The notes under the pieces are model-generated. The model had not been told where the DNA came from. It was given only the letters and a program-made list of their open reading frames with translations, and ran no database searches. Both the position numbers and the translations under genes were made by a program. From assembly GCA_011365025.1 (NCBI GenBank), contig RDOF01000062.1, forward strand, positions 1 to 12,748: a DNA stretch of 12,748 nucleotides, in the 5' to 3' direction. This document shows positions 7,099 through 12,748 of the stretch, piece after piece; the first letter of the stretch is position 1; the number at the start of each line of letters is the position of its first letter. This DNA comes from Candidatus Thorarchaeota archaeon. GTDB taxonomy: Archaea > Asgardarchaeota > Thorarchaeia > Thorarchaeales > Thorarchaeaceae.

Positions 7099-7444
7099 AG
7101 GATGCGAAGGCAAGCAACAGTCCAAGAGAAATCCACGCAAACATTATGATTCCAAGATAACCCTCCGCGTACAAGGCCAGATCAAGATATCCGTGGACTC
7201 CCCCAAATGCTCCTGAGATAACTGTGGTGAGAATTCGTTCACCACGTGTCTTTGCATATGCAATGGAGAGCGATGACACGATAAGAAGAATTCCTGTAAT
7301 GAAGATTAGAGCATGCATTAGCAAGTCTGCAATTGGCGAGGTAAGAACTACCCAGAAGTACGCTCCCAGGAAACCCATTCCAACAAATAGACCAATGTAA
7401 AGGAATATTGAACGCTCTTCTCGATGCCCCAAGATTGTCACCAC
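7079..7444 (-). CDS. Uncharacterised small membrane protein
   Basis: I do not recognise this 121-residue protein. It has four hydrophobic stretches: about residues 14-35, 39-62, 70-93 and 96-119. The second contains MHALIFITG and the third GAFGGVHGYLDL, with a His and an Asp inside hydrophobic sequence. The start is a GTG at 7444, or the next codon GTG at 7441. A TATA-like box at 7484-7490 would start transcription near 7460, giving a very short leader. The strong SD-like AAGGAGGG at 7474-7481 lies upstream of that point, is followed at once by an out-of-frame ATG, and does not suit this frame. The gene sits alone on the minus strand between two parts of the complex I locus. It may be a genuine but unrelated gene. 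Confidence 0.6.
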   Translation of the reverse strand: MVTILGHREERSIFLYIGLFVGMGFLGAYFWVVLTSPIADLLMHALIFITGILLIVSSLSIAYAKTRGERILTTVISGAFGGVHGYLDLALYAEGYLGIIMFAWISLGLLLAFASFSWILE

Positions 7445-7483
7445 TGCTGAAGAAATGATATTCTCTTGCCATCCCTCCTTGCT

Positions 7484-7490
7484 TTATAGT
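7484..7490 (-). promoter_or_regulatory. TATA-like box for the small minus-strand membrane protein
   Basis: The minus strand reads ACTATAAAGC here. Transcription would begin near 7460, about 16 bases before the GTG start at 7444, suggesting a leaderless or near-leaderless message. Spacing evidence only. Confidence 0.4.
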
Positions 7491-7515
7491 TTCCCTTCAC
7501 AATGTGGGTCGAAGC

Positions 7516-7526
7516 GTTTTAATAGG
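7516..7526 (+). promoter_or_regulatory. TATA-like box for the nuoA-J-K-C-D-H-I operon
   Basis: GTTTTAATAGG is preceded by a purine-rich GAAGC that could serve as a TFB recognition element. It predicts a transcript starting near 7550, about 13 bases before the small reading frame at 7563 and about 88 bases before nuoA. Confidence 0.45.
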
Positions 7527-7562
7527 GGCCAAGAATTACCCGGTTAGTTTGCAGGCGCAACT

Positions 7563-7637
7563 ATGTCCGAGCTGCCTGCCTGCAGTTTCCAAAAACACGG
7601 GACATCCTACGACGCAAGCGAGGAGATGAACACGTAG
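7563..7637 (+). CDS. Possible 24-residue leader peptide ahead of nuoA
   Basis: ATG to TAG encodes 24 residues, beginning MSELPAC and ending EEMNT. The TAG is followed at once by the nuoA ATG in the same frame. It would hold the first AUG on a transcript started from the TATA-like box at 7516-7526. Only a weak SD-like AGGCG precedes it. Its 3' end contains GAGGAG (7620-7625), which may be the nuoA SD, 12 bases before the nuoA ATG. It could be a coupling leader, a small protein or chance. No homology is recognised. Confidence 0.3.
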   Translation: MSELPACSFQKHGTSYDASEEMNT

Positions 7638-8087
7638 ATGAGGCTCTTCATTGACTTCATTCCGGTCCTTATCTGGGCGCTATTAGCGGCTGTTCTTGTG
7701 ATAGTAATGCTGCTGGCTTCATGGGTATTACGACCCCATGTTCTTCAGAATTCGGAAAAGACCTCATCTTATGAATGTGGTGAAGTCCCGATTGGCCCTG
7801 CAAGAATTGCGTTTCCTTATTCATATCTAACCTATACCGTTCTTTTCTTGGTTGTTGATGTGATGGGCGCTTTCCTTTGGCTCTTTGCAAGCGCATCCAT
7901 GGATCTCAGAACAAATATTGCTGTTGTTTGGCAAGTAGTGCTCTTTGTTCTCATCATTCTTGTAGGAATTGGGTTTTCGATGAGAATGGTTCCAGAAACT
8001 TTCCTATCAGGGCCGGAAACCCTGCAACTCTACAGGACCACGAAAGCTGCTCGTGAAGGAGAAGAAATCACGGAAGGAGGTCACTAG
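7638..8087 (+). CDS. nuoA: Complex I subunit NuoA
   Basis: Small membrane subunit of the complex I membrane arm, next to the quinone site and E-channel. The protein has 149 residues and three hydrophobic helices (about 5-30, 62-86, 93-113). The signature loop reads YECGEVPIGPARIAF (45-59) and includes the conserved Cys47. The next helix normally contains FDVE. Here it reads VVDVM, keeping Asp74 but replacing the conserved Glu (E. coli Glu81) with Met76. The C-terminal tail is hydrophilic and somewhat longer than usual. It is the first clear gene of the operon, and its TAG stop directly abuts the nuoJ ATG. Confidence 0.93.
   Translation: MRLFIDFIPVLIWALLAAVLVIVMLLASWVLRPHVLQNSEKTSSYECGEVPIGPARIAFPYSYLTYTVLFLVVDVMGAFLWLFASASMDLRTNIAVVWQVVLFVLIILVGIGFSMRMVPETFLSGPETLQLYRTTKAAREGEEITEGGH
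8074..8081 (+). promoter_or_regulatory. Strong ribosome binding site for nuoJ
   Basis: AAGGAGGT lies six bases before the ATG at 8088, inside the end of nuoA. It fixes the nuoJ start exactly at the nuoA stop. Confidence 0.65.
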
Positions 8088-8729
8088 ATGCAGGGGTTTG
8101 AGGTGCTCTTCGAGCAGGTTGAGTTTCTAGTTATCGCGGGAATTGTCTTGATCCTAGCATATCTGGCCCTTGAGGGCAAGGATATAGTATACGCGGTGTT
8201 TTTCTTTGGCATGATGGCTGCTGCCGTTGCGGGCTTCTTCCTATTGCTTGAGGCCCCCTTTATAGCCGGAATGCAGATTGCAATCTACACGGGAGGCATT
8301 AGCGCACTGATTATTTTCGGTGTTTTGCTTCTCCCGCGAGCGCAGGATTCAAGTCTCGAGGAGTTCCCAACGCCGCGCGCCAGAAACATTGGTTTGCTTC
8401 TGTCTGGTGTAGTTGTGGCTCTCTCAGCTAGTCTTGCTCTGGTATTTCCATGGTACGAATCCTTCGACCCCGGTGTTGTTGAGGTTGCACAGAGCCTCGA
8501 GCAACTCGCTGAATGGTTGTGGAGCGGCCATGGTGTCTATGTTCAGATAATTGCTCTTACAATTCTTGCAACACTCGTTGGAGCAGTTGAGATAATGAAG
8601 ATGGAGAAAGCAGAACGTATTGCGCCAATGGAGGCTGAGTTCGGTATAGAAGCTGAACCTGAGCCTGATAGAGGTATTGAGGAGGAGACAGAATCCCCTC
8701 AGAATACAGAGGAGGCTGAGATGAAATGA
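8088..8729 (+). CDS. nuoJ: Complex I subunit NuoJ
   Basis: Membrane-arm subunit with five hydrophobic helices (about residues 12-29, 33-54, 58-82, 98-120 and 150-170), the usual NuoJ layout. The family's best-conserved segment, third-helix YxGAIxxLFxFxIMLL, appears as YTGGISALIIFGVLLL (67-82). This helix forms the flexible bulge involved in coupling in known complex I. The chain is continuous at 213 residues; some archaea split this subunit in two. After the last helix, a Glu-rich tail of about 40 residues (172-213) is an extra. It follows nuoA without a gap and overlaps nuoK by four bases (ATGA), suggesting translational coupling. Confidence 0.9.
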   Translation: MQGFEVLFEQVEFLVIAGIVLILAYLALEGKDIVYAVFFFGMMAAAVAGFFLLLEAPFIAGMQIAIYTGGISALIIFGVLLLPRAQDSSLEEFPTPRARNIGLLLSGVVVALSASLALVFPWYESFDPGVVEVAQSLEQLAEWLWSGHGVYVQIIALTILATLVGAVEIMKMEKAERIAPMEAEFGIEAEPEPDRGIEEETESPQNTEEAEMK

Positions 8730-9046
8730 TTCCTCTCTCTTGGTACCTTGTCGTTGCGTTCATGCTGATTGGTCTAGGCGCGTATGGAATGGCTGTCAAG
8801 CGAAGCCTCATACGTATCCTCATTGGTGCAGAAATCATAGGCAATGGTGTCAACATTGCTCTTGTTGCTTTTGCCTTGTATAATCCTGTCTATACTTTTG
8901 TTGGACAGGGACTGATTATTCTTGTTATCTCCGTCGCTGCAGCTCACACTGCACTAGCCATGGTTCTGATGCTCATGTATCACCGACGTTATGGAACTGT
9001 CGATCTGGGCGTATCTGTGACTAGGGAGGTGCATGGAACTGAGTGA
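8726..9046 (+). CDS. nuoK: Complex I subunit NuoK
   Basis: Small three-helix membrane subunit, 106 residues, homologous to MrpC. The first conserved membrane Glu is present as Glu36 in LIGAEIIGNGVN (32-43). The second, Glu72 of E. coli NuoK in the motif AAAEA, is replaced by His74 in SVAAAHTALAM (69-79); both sequences continue to a HRR segment (86-88), so the alignment is secure. The start overlaps the nuoJ stop, with GAGGAGG (8709-8715) ten bases before it. The family assignment is firm and the missing Glu is notable. Confidence 0.93.
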   Translation: MIPLSWYLVVAFMLIGLGAYGMAVKRSLIRILIGAEIIGNGVNIALVAFALYNPVYTFVGQGLIILVISVAAAHTALAMVLMLMYHRRYGTVDLGVSVTREVHGTE

Positions 9047-9563
9047 ATCCATCATGTCTGCGTCAGCTTTCGCCAGGGACGTTATCAATAAGATTCCTGA
9101 GGTCGAATCCAGCCCTCTTGCAGGAAACAAGGTTGAGCTTGTCGTTCCAAAAGAAAAGTTGCGAGATGTTGTTGAACTACTCGACAGCGCAATTGACGAT
9201 GCCTTTCCCGAGTCCGTTTTCGGAGTGGATTTGGAGAATGACCAGTATGAGCTTGTCTACATCTTTTGGTCACATAAGAACCGCTTGCTTGTTCAAATAA
9301 GAGTCCGTCTCGAAGGCAATGAGGCTTCAATAGATTCGGTCTGCAACATATTTCCTGGCCTCGAGTGGCATGAACGAGAAACCCACGAGATGTTTGGAAT
9401 CAATTTCATGGGACATCCCGATTTGCGCCTGCTACTACTGCCTGATGAGCTAGAGGGAAAGTATCCGCTTCGTAAGAGCTTCAAAACCGACAGAAGCCGC
9501 CTTGATGAAACTGGCTTGACAACACCGAAATCACGAGCCGCATCGGGAGGGGATGATGAGTGA
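9033..9563 (+). CDS. nuoC: Complex I subunit NuoC
   Basis: Hydrophilic 30-kDa-type subunit of the connecting module, 176 residues, separate from NuoD. The signature is complete: ERETHEMFGINFMGHPDL (about 112-129), then RLLLLPDELEG and YPLRKSF. The ATG at 9033 overlaps the end of nuoK by 14 bases. The SD AGGGAGGT ends only two bases before it, unusually close. An in-frame ATG at 9054 would sit too far away, so the exact start is somewhat open. The 3' end overlaps nuoD by four bases. Confidence 0.93.
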   Translation: MELSESIMSASAFARDVINKIPEVESSPLAGNKVELVVPKEKLRDVVELLDSAIDDAFPESVFGVDLENDQYELVYIFWSHKNRLLVQIRVRLEGNEASIDSVCNIFPGLEWHERETHEMFGINFMGHPDLRLLLLPDELEGKYPLRKSFKTDRSRLDETGLTTPKSRAASGGDDE

Positions 9564-10696
9564 GCCCTGACATACTTGACGAAGCATCTGAGATTTGGTT
9601 TGGGCCACAGCATGTGTCTGCCCACGGGTGGGCAACCAAACTAACAATAGTTGGCGACTTCATTGTTGAATGTGACCCGCACGCTGGCTATTTCCATCGT
9701 TCTGCTGAAAAATGCCTTGAGTTCAGGGACTTCCGTCAAGGCCCCCTCATCATGGAACGACTCTGCATGCTTGAGGCATTTCTCGCGGAGTATCCTTATG
9801 TAAAGGCCGTAGAAGAGATAGCTGGGCTTGAGATTCCAGAACGCGCCCGTGTAATGCGAACGATAATGATGGAGGCAAGTCGAATCCATAGTCTGCAATT
9901 CTGGTGGGGTCAGTTTGCTGCAGAGCTAGGGTTCTTCACAATGCTTCTTTGGCCATGGGTAGACCGTGAGTATTTCCTAGATGCATTTGAGGAATTGACC
10001 GGCTCCCGGCACGCAGTATCATATAATACACCAGGGGGCGTCAAATACGATTTTAGTGAGAAATCGGTCAATAAGCTCGAGAAGGCAATTGGCGTTGTGG
10101 AATACCAACTGCCAAAGTTCCGGGACATGATTCTGAGAGGACCGACCTTTAAATTAAGAACGAAAAATGTAGGGGTGGTATCTGGGAAGCAGGCTCTGAA
10201 ATACGGCTTAAGCGGGCCCAACATTAAGGCCTGTGGAATCCCAATGGATTTGAGAAAGGATGACCCTGACCCCAACTTGGCCTATGATCTTGTAGACTGG
10301 GAAGTTCCTATCACTGAAAGCATGGATCATCCGGGTGGTAGTGATGCCTACGATAGGATGGTCCAGCGTTTCAAGGAGGTCGAGACCTCCTTGGAGATAA
10401 TCAAACAGCTCCTGCCTCAAATCCCAGAAGGCCCCATAATCGACCCCAAGGCTCGAGCCAAAGCAAACAGACTGCCTGCTGGGGAGGCCTATGGACGTGT
10501 AGAAGGAACACGAGGGGTTACATCCCTCTGGCTGAAAACCTTCGACAAAGCACAAACGCCCTATCGGGCCAAAATACGAGGCCCCTGTTTTAGCTCCTAC
10601 TACTCCCTGAAGCATCTTGTGCCCGGGGCGAAGTTCGCTGACTTTATCGTAATCTTTGGAAGCCTAGACCCCTACCCTGGGTGGTGGGATCGTTAG
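9560..10696 (+). CDS. nuoD: Complex I subunit NuoD
   Basis: Hydrophilic 49-kDa-type subunit that forms the quinone pocket with NuoB and NuoH. The gene starts with GTG, overlapping the nuoC TGA, with GGGAGGGG eight to ten bases upstream. The N terminus reads FGPQHVSAHG with both pocket histidines (His18, His22). DPHAGYFHRSAEK (39-51) is typical. The next helix normally contains RLDY, whose Tyr hydrogen-bonds the quinone headgroup; here it reads RLCM, with Met70 at that place. The Asp that partners the pocket His is Glu122. The [NiFe] cysteines of hydrogenases are absent and the C terminus ends in WWDR, so this is a complex I subunit and not a hydrogenase. Confidence 0.95.
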   Translation: MSPDILDEASEIWFGPQHVSAHGWATKLTIVGDFIVECDPHAGYFHRSAEKCLEFRDFRQGPLIMERLCMLEAFLAEYPYVKAVEEIAGLEIPERARVMRTIMMEASRIHSLQFWWGQFAAELGFFTMLLWPWVDREYFLDAFEELTGSRHAVSYNTPGGVKYDFSEKSVNKLEKAIGVVEYQLPKFRDMILRGPTFKLRTKNVGVVSGKQALKYGLSGPNIKACGIPMDLRKDDPDPNLAYDLVDWEVPITESMDHPGGSDAYDRMVQRFKEVETSLEIIKQLLPQIPEGPIIDPKARAKANRLPAGEAYGRVEGTRGVTSLWLKTFDKAQTPYRAKIRGPCFSSYYSLKHLVPGAKFADFIVIFGSLDPYPGWWDR

Positions 10697-10697
10697 C

Positions 10698-10703
10698 GGA
10701 GGT
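10698..10703 (+). promoter_or_regulatory. Ribosome binding site that decides the nuoH start
   Basis: GGAGGT is followed by GTG ATG ATG at 10704, 10707 and 10710. The ATG at 10710 has the best spacing (six bases). The other two are closer than usual. Confidence 0.5.
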
Positions 10704-10709
10704 GTGATG

Positions 10710-11843
10710 ATGCAGATAGACTTCTTTGGCTGGCTCGCGGGAATTCCAATATGGCTCAAGGGTATTGTTGATTGGATAATTGGCATAGTTCTAGGCCTTA
10801 TTGACTGGCTGTGGGGTGTGGTCTTTTGGATCTGGGCACTGATTGTAGATGTCAACAACTTCATGTTCCTCTTCCGCGCGGTCCTATTCCCTGGACTAAT
10901 CTTCATTGTCTTGGCCCTTATCTTCACGGTCTGGTTTACCCGGAAATTGTGGGGCCGAATTCAGGCTCGTCGAGGTCCTATGCACATGGGCAAATACGGT
11001 GGCCTTCAGCTCTTTGCCGATGCCATTAAGCTGGTTGCCAAGGAAACTATCATCCCCGAAAACGCCAAGCGTTGGATGTACAGATTCCTTCCATCATTTC
11101 TCCTGATCATTGTGCTGCTTCCCTTTGCATTCATCCCGTGGGATACATACTGGTTCATTTCCGATCTATCAGTGAGTCTTGTACTTGTTTTCGCTTTCCT
11201 AACGGCCGTTCCGGTGATAGCACTGCTCTCCGGCTGGGTGACCGGTTCGAAATACTCCCTCATTGGAGGATTTAGGGCTGCTAACAATCAATTTGCTGCC
11301 GAAATTCCAATGATTATCTCATCAGTGGGCCCGGCACTCCTTGCGGGGTCTCTTAGCCTGATGGGAATTGCGCAGGCACAAGCAAGTGTTTGGTTCATCT
11401 TTCTACTGCCTGTCAATTTTGTCACATTTCTCGTGGCATCGATAACCTCGGTCGGAACCTTCCCCTTTGACGCGCCGGTGGCAGACTCAGAGATAATTTT
11501 TGGATGGAGAACGGAGTTCTCGGGCATCTATTTCACAATGACCTACTTCGCTGAGTTCGCAGAACAGATGCTGTATTGTGCCTTGATGACAGCTTTGTTC
11601 TTCGGAGGGTTCCACGGTCTGCCTTATGTTCCGCCCGTCTTCAACTTCCTGGTCAAATTCCTGATAATGCTCTTTGCGTTTGTGGTTGTTACTTCATCCT
11701 TCTACAGACTCAGGCAGGATCAGATAGTCCATCTATGCTGGAAGTACCTTCTTCCACTGTCAGTACTGAACGTCTTACTAGTGTTGCTGGCTATAGCATA
11801 CTTCCCGTTCCTAGCATCACTTCTAGCTTTCGCAGGAGGGTAG
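10710..11843 (+). CDS. nuoH: Complex I subunit NuoH
   Basis: Membrane subunit that joins the hydrophilic arm and forms the quinone entry chamber, 377 residues. Recognisable motifs are RKLWGRIQARRGP (78-90, normally preceded by Glu, here Thr77), GGLQLFADAIKLVAKE (97-112), GWVTGSKYSLIGGFRAA (175-191) with Glu198, and the cytoplasmic loop FDAPVADSEI (253-262). That loop is normally FDxPEAExEL, so the first loop Glu is Val and the second Asp. EFSG (269-272) follows as usual. The N terminus is about 40 residues longer than in E. coli and carries two near-identical G[IL][VI]DW repeats in hydrophobic, Trp-rich sequence. It lies between nuoD and nuoI with short gaps. Confidence 0.93.
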   Translation: MQIDFFGWLAGIPIWLKGIVDWIIGIVLGLIDWLWGVVFWIWALIVDVNNFMFLFRAVLFPGLIFIVLALIFTVWFTRKLWGRIQARRGPMHMGKYGGLQLFADAIKLVAKETIIPENAKRWMYRFLPSFLLIIVLLPFAFIPWDTYWFISDLSVSLVLVFAFLTAVPVIALLSGWVTGSKYSLIGGFRAANNQFAAEIPMIISSVGPALLAGSLSLMGIAQAQASVWFIFLLPVNFVTFLVASITSVGTFPFDAPVADSEIIFGWRTEFSGIYFTMTYFAEFAEQMLYCALMTALFFGGFHGLPYVPPVFNFLVKFLIMLFAFVVVTSSFYRLRQDQIVHLCWKYLLPLSVLNVLLVLLAIAYFPFLASLLAFAGG

Positions 11844-11847
11844 AAAA

Positions 11848-12279
11848 ATGGGTTTCTTTGCTACTCTTGGTGACATCCTTCAGACTCTCAGGCATGTATT
11901 TCGGCAGGTGTTCAAGCGACCATTTACCTACTTCTATCCATATGAGGATAGAGAATATCCTGAGCGGACTCGAGGTCGCCATATCCATATCCGTGAGAAT
12001 TGCACCGCCTGCGGACAATGCGTTCGTGCCTGCCCCAATGTGGCTATTCGGATTGATAAAGAAGATAAGAAGTTTGAGAAGGATGCAGCCCTCTACTTCG
12101 ACTATACTCGCTGTATATTCTGTGGATTGTGCACCCAGGCTTGCAGGTTCGATGCGCTCTTTCACACTAAGGTCGTGGACATTAGCGAGGCTAATCGCGA
12201 AGACCTGATTTATGGGCCAGACGAGATGACCACACTAGATAGAGAACCACTTGAGTGGAGAGGGAGGAAGTTCCGCTGA
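11848..12279 (+). CDS. nuoI: Complex I subunit NuoI (two [4Fe-4S] clusters)
   Basis: Ferredoxin-like subunit of the connecting module, 143 residues, that carries electrons to N2. An amphipathic N terminus is followed by the family's YPYEDREYPERTRGRH block (30-45). The first cluster motif is CTACGQCVRACP (52-63). The second is CIFCGLCTQACR (89-100), where the usual Pro after the fourth Cys is Arg100. The SD AGGAGGG (11834-11840) is seven bases before the ATG. The stop overlaps the next gene's ATG by one base (TGATG). It is one of the two clear candidates to receive electrons from the oxidase or GlcF-like protein. Confidence 0.94.
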   Translation: MGFFATLGDILQTLRHVFRQVFKRPFTYFYPYEDREYPERTRGRHIHIRENCTACGQCVRACPNVAIRIDKEDKKFEKDAALYFDYTRCIFCGLCTQACRFDALFHTKVVDISEANREDLIYGPDEMTTLDREPLEWRGRKFR

Positions 12280-12748
12280 TGCAGACCATCGAGTTTCCCT
12301 TCATGACCACCTCCCTTGTGGTCCTTTTCATCGGTGCTCTTTTGATATACCTCTTGAAAGGCCGGCTTGAGCATACTGCTGGCAAACTTGCTGTAGGCTT
12401 TTCTGGACTCTCCGCGTTTCTTATGGCGCCTGCATTTTATCGGGTCCTGCTTGAACCCGGCATCGAGGCAGCAGCAGAGAAGGCACGTTGGTCAATTGTC
12501 CTTGGTGAGTTTGGCCTTTATCTTGATGGCATTGCCTTCCCAATCACCTTTGCAGTGGTTGTTCTTGGCTTCCTGTCGGTGGTGTATGCCGTCGGTTATA
12601 CAGAGCACTCCGAGAATCGTCCGACCTTCTTTGCGAATACCCTTTTCTTCATCATGGGAATGCAGTGGGTGACGCTTGCAACGAACTTGATTGAATTCTT
12701 CATTGCTTGGGAATTAATGTTGGTGCCCTCCTATTTCCTGATTCTCTT
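12279..12748 (+). CDS. Complex I antiporter-like proton-pumping subunit, NuoM/NuoL type (3' end outside window)
   Basis: The frame opens at the ATG overlapping the nuoI stop, with GGGAGG (12262-12267) upstream, and runs open to the window edge, about 156 residues. It is strongly hydrophobic. FGLYLDGIAFPITF (about 80-93) matches the typical DGxS segment. The segment around GYTEHSENRPTFF (about 107-119) leads to FFIAWELMLVPSYFLI (138-153), which carries the conserved proton-channel Glu of the antiporter family. The sequence WELMLVPxYFLI is closer to NuoM than to NuoL (WEGVGLCSYLLI), although the upstream part has NuoL-like features. Exact paralogue assignment needs the rest of the gene. Confidence 0.88.
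   Translation, partial: MQTIEFPFMTTSLVVLFIGALLIYLLKGRLEHTAGKLAVGFSGLSAFLMAPAFYRVLLEPGIEAAAEKARWSIVLGEFGLYLDGIAFPITFAVVVLGFLSVVYAVGYTEHSENRPTFFANTLFFIMGMQWVTLATNLIEFFIAWELMLVPSYFLIL

Noticed and set aside
7239..7472. A minus-strand frame starting at the ATG next to AAGGAGGG (7474-7481)
   Set aside because: The SD touches the ATG with no usable spacing, and the product looks like an out-of-frame shadow. The overlapping GTG-started frame encodes a regular four-helix membrane protein.
7635..7637. TAG before nuoA as a pyrrolysine codon joining the leader to NuoA
   Set aside because: NuoA begins naturally at 7638, other genes here (nuoA, nuoD, nuoH) end at TAG in expected places, and no pyl genes are in the window.
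9560..10696. NuoD as the large subunit of a [NiFe] group 4 hydrogenase
   Set aside because: The paired CxxC motifs that bind NiFe are absent at both ends, and the N terminus is the complex I form GPQHxxxHG.
11576..12208. A 210-codon plus-strand frame overlapping the end of nuoH and most of nuoI
   Set aside because: Its product has no recognisable family or sensible hydrophobicity pattern, while the nuoH and nuoI frames covering the same DNA encode clear motifs, including both NuoI cluster motifs.

Overview
The window looks archaeal. It carries a geranylgeranyl-reductase-family gene, A/T-rich TATA-like boxes about 25 bp ahead of several predicted transcription starts, Shine-Dalgarno (SD) motifs of the GGAGG type, and a complex I gene set without NuoE, NuoF or NuoG. 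An Asgard-type archaeon is possible, but that is a guess: no rRNA, tRNA or marker gene is present. No CRISPR array, insertion sequence, RNA gene or gene-free stretch longer than 300 bases was seen.

Left part (1-3149): three isoprenoid genes. They are a geranylgeranyl-reductase-like flavoprotein cut by the window edge, a polyprenyl diphosphate synthase on the minus strand whose chain-length region resembles long-chain (quinone side chain) synthases, and a UbiA/MenA-type prenyltransferase. Together they could make a prenylated, possibly partly saturated, menaquinone-like quinone, or serve membrane lipids.

Middle part (3140-7444): a minus-strand GlcF/HdrD/LutA-type iron-sulfur protein with two ferredoxin-type cluster motifs and two CCG domains is divergent from a single long reading frame. 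That frame fuses a complete GlcD-type FAD-linked oxidase to a complete NuoB (the N2-cluster subunit of complex I). A small four-helix membrane protein follows in the same direction, and a second one lies convergent to it.

Right part (7563-12748): a tightly packed operon nuoA-nuoJ-nuoK-nuoC-nuoD-nuoH-nuoI, then the start of a NuoM/NuoL-type antiporter subunit cut by the window end. Genes abut or overlap by a few bases. NuoB is absent from this operon, so the fusion is the only NuoB seen.

Working model (inference): an FAD-linked oxidase bolted onto NuoB, with the GlcF-like iron-sulfur protein as electron conduit, takes the place of the NADH module. Electrons from an unknown substrate (2-hydroxy acid type by family analogy) would pass to N2 and then to a quinone, coupled to ion pumping. 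Several normally conserved complex I residues along the quinone site and E-channel are replaced (NuoD Tyr to Met, NuoA Glu to Met, NuoK Glu72 to His, NuoH PEAE to PVAD). This suggests the coupling path is remodelled too.
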